Source of the DNA: an uncultured Selenomonadales bacterium
Lineage (GTDB): Bacteria > Bacillota > Clostridia > Christensenellales > QALW01
DNA: 24,861 nucleotides
Direction: 5' to 3'
Assembly (NCBI GenBank): GCA_905200615.1
Contig: CAJKLB010000036.1
Coordinates: forward strand, 1-24,861
Below, piece by piece: positions 6,202 to 13,334 of the stretch; the stretch's first letter is position 1, and each line of letters opens with the position of its first letter. A program made the position numbers and the translations under genes. The notes below the pieces were generated by a model that worked only from the letters and a program-made list of their open reading frames with translations, made no database searches and was not told where the DNA came from.

Positions 6202-7830
6202 ATGCAAAAGAAACTCAAATGGATATCTTTGGTTTGCGTGATTGCTTTAGCAGCTGTTTGTTTGGTAAACGCAGCGGTGTTTGCAGCCGGCGAAGTTGTG
6301 AACATTTCCACATCCCAGCAATTGATTGATGCCATTAATAACCAAAAAGAAGGTCAAACCTGGGTATTAGCAGAGGGCACATATGATATTGCTGACGGTT
6401 GTATCAACAATGGCTATACAATCAATGGGGAAAAAGGCTTTGTATTTCCAATTGTTGTAGACGACCTTAAGATTCAAGGTACGGGAGAAGTCATTATCAC
6501 CAGCAGCTACAATCCCAATACTGGAGTTTGGTCCGGACAGAATTTTATCACTATTAACAGTGACGGGGTTACCATTCAGGATGTAAAGCTGAAAGGCAAT
6601 CCTAACGGTTATTATGATAACACTTGCAATAAAGTGGTGGAACTGATTGACGGAGGTAAAAATCTTACCTTAAAGAATGTAGAGTGCCTTCCGCTTACTT
6701 GTGAGGAAGATCAGACTCAAACCAGCGGTTCCATCTATATTAATGTAGCAGATGCCGGCGAGGTGACTCTGGAAGGCGTAACACTTTATTCTTGGATCAA
6801 TGCAAGAGCGGTTACAACAGGAACCGTTACCGCGAAGAATGTTACGCAGGATTTTACCAATAATACCTATGCGGGGTATTCTTCTCCCGACTATGGATAT
6901 GCTTGGAATCCCGGAATTTCCGGAAATAATGTTGTACTTGACGATTTTACGATTCAAGTGGATGAAAAAACGGAATTTATTCAGCAGATTATGAATAATA
7001 TCAAACCCGGTACCACGGTAGAATTGATGAGCGATATTGAAGTAAGCGAAGAAATTTATATTCAGGATACGGATAATATTACAATCAAAGGAAACGGTCA
7101 CACAATTACTGCCGCGGAGGATTTTAAGGTGAACACCTCCGGACAGGTTAATCTGTTTAAAATCCAAGCGGATCAAGTGGAATTAAATGATGTAAAACTG
7201 GTGGCAACCGAGGCGAATAAACATACGCTGGATATTTGGGGCGCTCAGGATGTGGTGCTTAACAATGTTACGTTGGATCATCAGAATGCTTCCGGCGGAG
7301 CACCTTTGATTGTCAATAGCTCAGAGGTATCCATTGGCGGTGCTTTTGAAGTCATTACTGGAGAAAAATCTTGGTACGCTGTAAATGTTGATAATACAAA
7401 CGGAGCGGCTTCCGTAACCTTTGAAGAAAAGGCTACACTGAATTTTGAAGATAAGAGCAGTGCGGGAGATAAGGTGCTTATTTACACCGAAGATAAAAAT
7501 GATGCAGTAGAGGCTCCTGTAATTACCAACAATTCCGAAGAGATTAAACTTGATATTACCGAGGACGGTGTAATTAATGTACACACGCATGAATTCGGTA
7601 CGGAGTGGAAATCAGACGAAACGTATCATTGGCATGAATGCGCCTGCGGTGCGGTTTCTGATAAAGCGGAGCATAGCTATGAAGACGGAAAATGTACGGT
7701 TTGCGGTGCAAAGGATCCGGAAATGAGCAATCCTTCAGATACCGGAGACGCCGGAATTCTGCTGATTACTGCCGCGTTGCTTATCAGCGGCGGAATCTTA
7801 GTAGTTCTTCGTAAAAGACAGTATAACTAA
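6202..7830 (+). CDS. Wall-anchored surface protein with beta-helix repeats
   Basis: Secreted protein of 542 residues. Residues 1-28 are a signal peptide (KK at the start, hydrophobic core, AVFA cleavage site). Residues about 35-440 show short repeating strands rich in Asn, Val, Ile and Thr (GVTIQDVKLKG, LTLKNVE, DNITIKGNGHTI, VVLNNVTLDH), typical of a right-handed parallel beta-helix of the pectin-lyase type, in two similar halves. Residues about 459-506 form a His/Cys module (HWHECACG ... CTVCGAKD) of the sort repeated in clostridial surface proteins, perhaps zinc binding. The end is a sorting signal: NPSDTGD at 510-516, a hydrophobic helix, then RKRQYN. The motif departs from LPXTG. No catalytic residues of a lyase were identified, so adhesion or glycan binding is as likely as an enzyme. 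AGGAGG supports the start. Confidence 0.85.
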   Translation: MQKKLKWISLVCVIALAAVCLVNAAVFAAGEVVNISTSQQLIDAINNQKEGQTWVLAEGTYDIADGCINNGYTINGEKGFVFPIVVDDLKIQGTGEVIITSSYNPNTGVWSGQNFITINSDGVTIQDVKLKGNPNGYYDNTCNKVVELIDGGKNLTLKNVECLPLTCEEDQTQTSGSIYINVADAGEVTLEGVTLYSWINARAVTTGTVTAKNVTQDFTNNTYAGYSSPDYGYAWNPGISGNNVVLDDFTIQVDEKTEFIQQIMNNIKPGTTVELMSDIEVSEEIYIQDTDNITIKGNGHTITAAEDFKVNTSGQVNLFKIQADQVELNDVKLVATEANKHTLDIWGAQDVVLNNVTLDHQNASGGAPLIVNSSEVSIGGAFEVITGEKSWYAVNVDNTNGAASVTFEEKATLNFEDKSSAGDKVLIYTEDKNDAVEAPVITNNSEEIKLDITEDGVINVHTHEFGTEWKSDETYHWHECACGAVSDKAEHSYEDGKCTVCGAKDPEMSNPSDTGDAGILLITAALLISGGILVVLRKRQYN

Positions 7831-7841
7831 GTTGCTTTTTT

Positions 7842-7868
7842 AGGCGGCCGTTTGGCCGCCTTTTTTTT
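7842..7868 (+). terminator. Terminator of the surface-protein gene
   Basis: GGCGGCC-GTTT-GGCCGCC (7843-7860) followed by eight T. It begins 12 bases after the stop codon and is one of the strongest terminators in the window. Confidence 0.95.
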
Positions 7869-8143
7869 GTAAAAACATAGCTCTATTTGTGAGATCAGTG
7901 CTTTTTTAGTGCCATTGCCCATATAAAACAGCCGGTTACAAGATTCAGGAATCATGGAATATCGGTGAAAACAGCTTTGCTGTATTATGCGCTGGTTAAT
8001 TCCTGTTCTATAAAGTTATTTCGTAGTCTGTATGGCGTTTTGAGTTGCGATTTTGTTTTTGCACCATAGAAATCAAGCTTCTACCAAACATCGCGTGCTT
8101 CTGTAATTTGAGTGCGGCAGCAAGTATGAAGAAAGATAAAGGT
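7869..8143. other. Intergenic stretch without a recognised gene
   Basis: With the adjoining terminator this makes a gap of more than 300 bases between genes. On the minus strand about 45 codons stay open down to a TAG at 8008-8010, reading in part LAAALKLQKHAMFGR. This looks protein-like but has no start codon context and overlaps the end of the thioredoxin-like gene, so it may be a decayed gene remnant or chance. No terminator for the minus-strand cassette was found here. Confidence 0.3.
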
Positions 8144-8518
8144 TTAAAATCCCAATTTTTTTAGTAAAGCAATTATATCCGAAGATTTTAACACCTTACC
8201 CATAGCAACAACCTTTTTATTGATAACAAGAGCAGGCATACGCATAACGCCGTATTCTATTACTTTCTGCATATCCGTGATGTATTCAAGCTTTGCGGAA
8301 AGCCCCATATCTTTTACTGCTTGTTTAGCGTTTTCATACTGGGCGCGGCAGGACTTGCAGCCTGCACCCAACACTTTAATGTCGCAAGTTTTGTGCTCGT
8401 TCCTGTCTGGACTGCATTCTGTTGCTATCTTTTCTGTTCTGTCTTCAGGATAATCACAATTACAAGTACAATCAGGCACTTTCTTAATTTTTTTCTTCTC
8501 CTGAATAAATAATGCCAT
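8144..8518 (-). CDS. Small thioredoxin-like CxxC protein with Cys-rich N terminus
   Basis: A 124-residue cytosolic protein. Residues about 45-124 match the small redox-active disulfide (MTH895/TM0996-like) thioredoxin-fold family: strand IKVLGAGCKSCRA with the C54-K-S-C57 pair, ITDMQKVIEYGV, then the cis-proline segment RMPALVINKKVV. The first 45 residues are an added tail with Cys at 17, 19, 21, 35 and 45, which looks like a soft-metal binding segment. The start is preceded by AGGAGG, and the gene lies 18 bases after the permease, so it is the third gene of the arsR cassette. Such proteins commonly accompany ArsP-like permeases. A role in delivering or reducing the exported metal or metalloid is inferred. 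Confidence 0.85.
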   Translation of the reverse strand: MALFIQEKKKIKKVPDCTCNCDYPEDRTEKIATECSPDRNEHKTCDIKVLGAGCKSCRAQYENAKQAVKDMGLSAKLEYITDMQKVIEYGVMRMPALVINKKVVAMGKVLKSSDIIALLKKLGF

Positions 8519-8536
8519 AATGATAACCTCCTAAAA

Positions 8537-9550
8537 TTAAATAATTAGATATTGTATTGTGTTAAAGAAATAACCTACAACGATAATACCCACTGTACAT
8601 ATCGCAATAAAAACGCCGAGTAATTTCGGTTTGACTGCCTTACGAAGCATAATCATTGAGGGAAGAGAAAGGGTCGTTACGCCCATCATAAAGGAAAGGA
8701 CAACACCAAGCAAAGCACCCTTTTCAAGTAGGGCTTCCGCAATCGGAATGGTACCGAAAATATCTGCGTACATCGGAATCCCTGCAATTGTGGCAAGAAT
8801 AACACCAAGAGGGTTCCTGTCACCAAGTATATTTACAATAAAATCTTCAGGGATCCAGTTATGAATGATCGCACCGATACCTACGCCAATTAAAACATAA
8901 GGAGCAACTTTTTTCACGGTCAAAACAACTTGCTCCCAAGCATATCTCATACGGTCTTTGAAATGCAGGTCTTCCTGCGGAACATCAATAGTGTGACTAT
9001 TTCGGATATAATCTTCTACTTGATCTTCAAGATGTATTTTTTCAATAACAGTACCGCCGAAAACGGCAATTACCAAGCCTAGAACAACATATAAAACAGC
9101 AACTTTCCAACCGAAAATGCTCATTAGCAAAACAAGACTGCCCAGGTCAACCATCGGCGAAGAAATCAAAAAGGAAAATGTAACGCCAATCGGTAATCCT
9201 GCGCTTGTAAATCCAATAAAAAGCGGAATAGAGGAACACGAACAGAAGGGTGTTACCGTGCCAAGTAAGGCAGCAATGATATTGGCCCCTATCCCGTGAA
9301 ATCTGCCGAGTATCTTTTTTGTTCTTTCGGGTGGAAAATAACTTTGAATATATGAGATCATCAAAATTAATACGCCAAGCAACACCATAATTTTTATGGT
9401 GTCATAAATGAAAAAGTGAATGCTGCCGCCAATTTTATTTGCAGTATCTAAACCACAGGCATTTAAAATTATTGCAAGAACCCGATTCAGCCAGTTCATA
9501 CCAAGCACTTCGTTTTGTAAGAAGTCCCACACTGCTTTGATTGCTTCCAT
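8537..9550 (-). CDS. ArsP/DUF318-family permease
   Basis: Membrane protein of 337 residues with about eight hydrophobic segments, belonging to the permease family that includes ArsP, an exporter of trivalent organoarsenicals in Campylobacter. The hallmark TPFCSCSSIPLF (C103, C105) lies in a conserved membrane segment, followed by the SFLISSPMVDLGSL segment, and a second similar half contains GIPMYADIFGTIPIAEALL. The central loop is charged (EKIHLEDQVEDYIRN). It follows arsR by 81 bases and precedes the CxxC protein. Substrate is uncertain: family members are annotated for arsenic, organoarsenic or other soft metals. The ArsR partner supports a metalloid or metal; more cannot be said. Confidence 0.88.
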   Translation of the reverse strand: MEAIKAVWDFLQNEVLGMNWLNRVLAIILNACGLDTANKIGGSIHFFIYDTIKIMVLLGVLILMISYIQSYFPPERTKKILGRFHGIGANIIAALLGTVTPFCSCSSIPLFIGFTSAGLPIGVTFSFLISSPMVDLGSLVLLMSIFGWKVAVLYVVLGLVIAVFGGTVIEKIHLEDQVEDYIRNSHTIDVPQEDLHFKDRMRYAWEQVVLTVKKVAPYVLIGVGIGAIIHNWIPEDFIVNILGDRNPLGVILATIAGIPMYADIFGTIPIAEALLEKGALLGVVLSFMMGVTTLSLPSMIMLRKAVKPKLLGVFIAICTVGIIVVGYFFNTIQYLII

Positions 9551-9604
9551 AAAAACTCCTTCATATAGTTATATTGAAATATATCTATTTATAAAGCCTA
9601 ATAT

Positions 9605-9652
9605 AAGTCGTGTAAAAAAGCATGGATATCCTTACTTTTTACAACACGACTT
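9605..9652 (-). other. Long hairpin across the arsR stop codon
   Basis: AAGTCGTGT (9605-9613) pairs perfectly with ACACGACTT (9644-9652); inside this GTAAAAAAG can pair with CTTTTTAC, and the loop carries the palindrome GGATATCC. The structure includes the last codons and stop of arsR. No T run follows on the minus strand, so RNA processing, stability or reduced expression of the downstream genes is more likely than termination. Confidence 0.55.
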
Positions 9653-9940
9653 GTTTGTACACTCATTATGAAAAGAGGTTAGTAGCTGTAAGTATTCTTT
9701 TGCTTGTTCTGCGCCTTTTTGTGAAATGGAATAATGTGTCCACTTTCCTTCTTTGCGGTCAACAACAATTCCAGAATCGCAAAGAATTTTCATATGATGA
9801 GAAAGTGTAGGTTGTGTTACATGGATTTCTTCTAATAGTTCACAGGCGCACTTTTCTCCCGTGCGCAATGATTTTATGATTTTAATACGATTTTCATCAC
9901 AAAATGCTTTAAAGATTATCGCGATTTTCTTTTCATCCAT
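9632..9940 (-). CDS. ArsR/SmtB-family metal-responsive repressor
   Basis: Winged-helix repressor of 102 residues that leaves DNA on binding metal or metalloid. The recognition region is VTQPTLSHHMKILCDSGIV, followed by the wing GKWTHYSI. The first part carries CACELL (C31, C33), matching the ELCVCDL As(III)/Sb(III) site of classical ArsR proteins at two of its cysteines, and the C terminus adds C94, C99 and C100. The combination suggests an arsenite-type or related soft-metal sensor, possibly using the C-terminal cysteines. It is the first gene of the cassette, behind a consensus promoter with an inverted repeat at the transcription start, so autoregulation is likely. The gene symbol is left open because effector specificity is not shown. 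Confidence 0.9.
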   Translation of the reverse strand: MDEKKIAIIFKAFCDENRIKIIKSLRTGEKCACELLEEIHVTQPTLSHHMKILCDSGIVVDRKEGKWTHYSISQKGAEQAKEYLQLLTSFHNECTNKSCCKK

Positions 9941-9959
9941 TTGTAAAAATTTACCTCAA

Positions 9960-10009
9960 ATAGATAAACATCTATATAATATTATATGCATTTCATAGAT
10001 AATTGTCAA
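9960..10009 (-). promoter_or_regulatory. Promoter and operator of the arsR-permease-thioredoxin cassette
   Basis: Minus strand: TTGACA (10004-10009), 17-bp spacer, TATAAT (9981-9986). An inverted repeat ATAGAT-AAAC-ATCTAT (9960-9975) covers the expected start point, and a further ATAGAT (9995-10000) lies in the spacer. Promoter overlap is typical of ArsR-family operators; that ArsR binds here is inferred. Confidence 0.75.
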
Positions 10010-10032
10010 TTCCTAATAATGCTTTCTGGTTA

Positions 10033-11148
10033 TTATTTTAAATTTTCCGGGTTAAGTTCGGCAAGGGAAGGGAGAACAAATCTTCCGTCTTTACGAATCA
10101 GTATATCATCAAACCAAATTTCACCGCCGCCGTACGCCGGGGTTTGTACCAGTACAAGATCCCAATGAATGGCGGAACGGTTGCCGTTCCAGGCATCTTC
10201 GTAGCAGGATCCGGGTGTGAAATGAATGCTTCCGGCAATTTTTTCATCAAACAGCGTATCCATAATCGCGTCATGGATATAAGGATTCAGCCCGAAGGAA
10301 AACTCTCCTATATAGCGCGCGCCCTCATCGGTATCCAATAGTCGGTTGATACGTTCGGTATCATTGGCGGAAGCTTTTACAATTTTACCGTTTTCAAAGG
10401 TAAAGGAGATATTTTCATAGGTAAAACCATCTTCCACTGAAGCGGTATTAAAGGTTATTGTTCCGTTTACACTTTCACGCACCGGCGCGGTATACACTTC
10501 ACCGTCGGGAATATTGCATTTTCCGTCACACTTCACGGCGGGAATTCCTTTAATAGAAAAGGAAAGATCGGTGTTTGGTCCTGTGATGCGGACACGATCG
10601 GTTTGGTTCATAAGTTCCGCTAAGGCATCCATAGCCGTTGACATCTTTGCATAATCAAGATTGCAAACATTAAAGTAGAAATCCTCAAAAGCTTGCGTAG
10701 ACATCTTGGCCAGCTGACTCATGCCGAAGTTAGGATATCGGAGAATGACCCATTTTGTCTTGGGCACGCGCAGAGCCCCGTGTACGGGCTCCCAATAAAG
10801 TTTGTTGTAAAGCTCTATATTTTCTTGCGGAACATCGCTTAGTTCAAAGCTGTTTTCCGGCGCGCGTACCCCGATATATGCCTGCATCTTGCTCATCAAG
10901 GCACCGTCATTTTCGGCACGCAGCCGCAAAGAGTCTTCTGTAGCCTGAAGAAGCAGCGCGCGGTTCAGACGGTTGGAGCGTATCCACAGATAGGGCGTGC
11001 CCCCGGCCGCAAGTACCGCTTGAATCAGTTCCTGGCCGAATTCCTCATCGGCGCCGATCAGTTCAATCAGACAGTTTTCTCCTTTTTCCAGATGACAGGA
11101 GTAATTGACCAGATTTTTTGCAAGCGTTTTCAGACGTTCGTCTACCAT
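10033..11148 (-). CDS. M29-family metalloaminopeptidase (AmpS/PepS/AmpT type)
   Basis: Cytosolic two-metal aminopeptidase of 371 residues that removes N-terminal amino acids from peptides. The family's metal-ligand regions appear in order in the C-terminal half: IPDGEVYTAPVRESVNGTI, YIGEFSFGLNP, GSIHFTPGSCY and SAIHWDLV, followed by ILIRKDGRFV. The start is placed at 11148, where ATG overlaps the dapB stop as TAATG, with GGAGGGAG inside the end of dapB as its binding site; an upstream start at 11178 lies inside dapB and lacks a site. Translational coupling to dapB is therefore likely. Its link with lysine biosynthesis is positional only; recycling of peptide-bound amino acids is possible. Confidence 0.9.
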   Translation of the reverse strand: MVDERLKTLAKNLVNYSCHLEKGENCLIELIGADEEFGQELIQAVLAAGGTPYLWIRSNRLNRALLLQATEDSLRLRAENDGALMSKMQAYIGVRAPENSFELSDVPQENIELYNKLYWEPVHGALRVPKTKWVILRYPNFGMSQLAKMSTQAFEDFYFNVCNLDYAKMSTAMDALAELMNQTDRVRITGPNTDLSFSIKGIPAVKCDGKCNIPDGEVYTAPVRESVNGTITFNTASVEDGFTYENISFTFENGKIVKASANDTERINRLLDTDEGARYIGEFSFGLNPYIHDAIMDTLFDEKIAGSIHFTPGSCYEDAWNGNRSAIHWDLVLVQTPAYGGGEIWFDDILIRKDGRFVLPSLAELNPENLK

Positions 11149-12374
11149 TATTGATTTTCTCCCTCCGTTGTAAAACATGCTTTCAGGGCGGAAAGCGCTT
11201 GGGAAGCGTAAAGTTTAGGAATGCAGCAGGTGATCTTTGTTTCACTGGTAGTAATCAGCAGAATCGGAATCGAAAGATCGCTTAAAATACCGATAACTTG
11301 ACCTGTAGCACCGGCATGGTGCGCCATTCCGCTGCCCTCTACGGTAAGTTTTGCGATATCATCAATTATCTCAACGGTTTCCTCATCGGAAGCCAAGTTT
11401 TTGATAATGCGGTAGGCTTTATCCGCTAAATTCTTCGGTACTGAGAGGGAAAGCGTATAGAACCCGTTTACAGGGGTAGGCTGGCTGATAATATCGATGA
11501 TAATTTCCGCGTCCTTCAGCTGTATAAAAATATTGTTAACCAAGGCCGGATTTTTTATACCGCTTACGGTAATCAGAACGTCGGATTCAGAAGCATAGGC
11601 ATGCGTAATAATTTGCTGCTGTGTTAAAAGACTGCTCATATCGTACAGCCCGCAGGGAAGGGTAGAAATAAACTGCGCGGCTCTTAAAGCGCCTAATGCG
11701 TAAATTCTTCTAGAGTAAGCCTGATGGGTGAGCTCAACAACTTCGTCTTGGCCGGCAAAGATAATCGTATGCTCACCGGTAATGGTGCCGCCGCGTATGG
11801 CGTGCAGCCCAAGTTCCCGCTTGGGACGCGCGCAACGGCGCTCATGGCGGTCATAAACATATTCCAGATCCCCACCCGCCGCGTCATTGATCGCGTCGGC
11901 CAGCATAATGGCGGTTCCCGAAGGGGCATCTACTTTGGTGTTGTGATGTTTTTCCACAATTTCAATATCATAGGTGCTGTTTAAAATCGCCGAGGCTTTT
12001 GCCGCCAGATCCTTTAACAGATTAATGCCCAAGGACATGTTGGAGGAGCGCAAGATCGGAATATTTTCAGAAGCATATTCGATGGAGCGAATATCGTTTT
12101 GATTATATCCTGTGGAAGCCAATACCATAGGTAGTTTGTGCTGCTGCGCATAGCGAAGCAGGGGAGGCAGTGCCTCAGGGCGGGAAAAATCAATGATGAC
12201 GTCGGCTTTTTCCTGACATTTTGCAATATCGGTGTATACGGGGAAATCCGTTTTGGCATTGGCGGCTAATTTATCTACGCCGGCGCAAATTTCAAATCCG
12301 TCATTATCGTTAACCGCGGCAACGATTGCTTGACCTACTTTACCTAGACATCCCGAAAGAATAATTCTCAACAT
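11148..12374 (-). CDS. dapB: 4-hydroxy-tetrahydrodipicolinate reductase fused to two ACT domains
   Basis: Reduces the DapA product with NAD(P)H to tetrahydrodipicolinate in lysine and cell-wall precursor synthesis. The product has 408 residues, against about 245-270 for ordinary DapB. Residues 1-245 form a complete reductase: nucleotide loop SGCLGKVG, VLASTGYN, SSNMSLGINLL, and the signature EKHHNTKVDAPSGTA (141-155) with catalytic His and Lys. Residues about 252-405 resemble the paired ACT domains of aspartokinase, with ITVSGIKNPALVNNIF, the linker TVEIIDDIAKLTVEGSGM, and LLITTSETKITCCI. Aspartokinase itself is not in the window. The start at 12374 follows AAGGAG; the upstream extension to 12461 overlaps a hairpin and dapA. 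Feedback by lysine or threonine is inferred from the ACT pair. Confidence 0.92.
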   Translation of the reverse strand: MLRIILSGCLGKVGQAIVAAVNDNDGFEICAGVDKLAANAKTDFPVYTDIAKCQEKADVIIDFSRPEALPPLLRYAQQHKLPMVLASTGYNQNDIRSIEYASENIPILRSSNMSLGINLLKDLAAKASAILNSTYDIEIVEKHHNTKVDAPSGTAIMLADAINDAAGGDLEYVYDRHERRCARPKRELGLHAIRGGTITGEHTIIFAGQDEVVELTHQAYSRRIYALGALRAAQFISTLPCGLYDMSSLLTQQQIITHAYASESDVLITVSGIKNPALVNNIFIQLKDAEIIIDIISQPTPVNGFYTLSLSVPKNLADKAYRIIKNLASDEETVEIIDDIAKLTVEGSGMAHHAGATGQVIGILSDLSIPILLITTSETKITCCIPKLYASQALSALKACFTTEGENQ

Positions 12375-12389
12375 AATGTTTCTCCTTTT

Positions 12390-12418
12390 AAAAAAGCCCC
12401 GACCGCAAGGGTTAGGGC
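12390..12418 (-). terminator. Terminator-like hairpin between dapA and dapB
   Basis: On the minus strand GCCCT / GGGGC, with an inner ACC / GGT, is followed directly by six T and then the dapB ribosome binding site. It starts 8 bases after the dapA stop codon. It may attenuate dapB and the aminopeptidase relative to asd and dapA. Confidence 0.7.
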
Positions 12419-12426
12419 ATAAAATA

Positions 12427-13320
12427 TCAAATATCGGCAATGCCGAAGTTCCGCATGGCATCCTTCAAAAGCTGAAGGTTCTTTTCCTCCATATCGCAAA
12501 GCGGCATGCGCAGGATACATTCGCCGAAGCCCATCAACGAAGCTGCTGTTTTTACCGGAATCGGATTGACTTCGCAAAACAGTGCTTTTACCAGAGGATA
12601 AAGCTTTAATTGCATTTCCCGCGCGTCTTGCAGGCGGCCGGCAAAAAAGTCGGCGCACAATTCATGAACTTGCCGGGGAACGATGTTGGAAGCTACGGAA
12701 ATTACGCCTTTACCGCCTAAGGCTAGCAGAGGAAGGATGATTCCGTCGTCACCGGAATATATATCCAATATGTCTCCTACACGGGAGCAGATCTCGGTAA
12801 TTTGATCAATGTTTCCGCTGGCTTCCTTTACTGCGCATAGGGTATCAATTTGCGCCATTTTTTCTAAGGTTGCCGGCAGAATATTTACCCCGGTTCTTCC
12901 CGGCACATTATAGCATATTACAGGCAACGGTGTGGCAGAACAAATCTTTTCAAAATGCTTAATCAGTCCTGTTTGGGTGCATTTGTTATAATACGGCGTT
13001 ACTACCAGCAGCGCGTCAGCGCCTCCGTGATAAGCTTTTACTGAATTCTCCACGGCAATGGCGGTAGCGTTTGAACCTGTGCCTACGATGACCGGTACGC
13101 GTTTGTTAATGCGCTTTACGGCAAACGATAAGGCTTCGTCCCGCTCTTGGTAGGTCATCGTAGCGGGTTCTCCGGTAGTACCGCAGATAACAAGCGCGTC
13201 GGTTCCGTTTTCAATCTGAAAATCAATTAACCGCCCAAAGGCGTCATAATCTACGCCGTTTGCGGTAAAAGGTGTAATCAACGCCGTAGCGCTTCCGGTA
13301 AAAATAGTATTTTTTCTCAT
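12427..13320 (-). CDS. dapA: 4-hydroxy-tetrahydrodipicolinate synthase
   Basis: Condenses pyruvate with aspartate semialdehyde, the entry step of the lysine/diaminopimelate branch, in the cytosol. The 297-residue barrel has the Schiff-base lysine K165 in CAVKEASGN, Y137 in CYNVPGRTG, and the GTTGEPATM loop (47-55), where E. coli has GTTGESATL. R142 of the carboxylate-binding segment is present. Length is normal. The gene begins 14 bases after asd and is followed by a terminator-like hairpin before dapB, so it is part of the asd-dapA-dapB operon. Start ATG at 13320 with GGGAG upstream. Confidence 0.96.
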   Translation of the reverse strand: MRKNTIFTGSATALITPFTANGVDYDAFGRLIDFQIENGTDALVICGTTGEPATMTYQERDEALSFAVKRINKRVPVIVGTGSNATAIAVENSVKAYHGGADALLVVTPYYNKCTQTGLIKHFEKICSATPLPVICYNVPGRTGVNILPATLEKMAQIDTLCAVKEASGNIDQITEICSRVGDILDIYSGDDGIILPLLALGGKGVISVASNIVPRQVHELCADFFAGRLQDAREMQLKLYPLVKALFCEVNPIPVKTAASLMGFGECILRMPLCDMEEKNLQLLKDAMRNFGIADI

Positions 13321-13334
13321 AAAATCAATCTCCC

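Noticed and set aside
6670..7176. A 168-codon open frame on the minus strand within the surface-protein gene
   Set aside because: It is opposite a well-supported gene with signal peptide and anchor, lacks a binding site, and reads as the antisense of a repeat-rich sequence.
8537..9940. Classical arsenite operon (arsB/acr3 with arsC)
   Set aside because: The permease carries the ArsP/DUF318 CSCSS motif, and no arsenate reductase is present; the third gene is a CKSC thioredoxin-fold protein.
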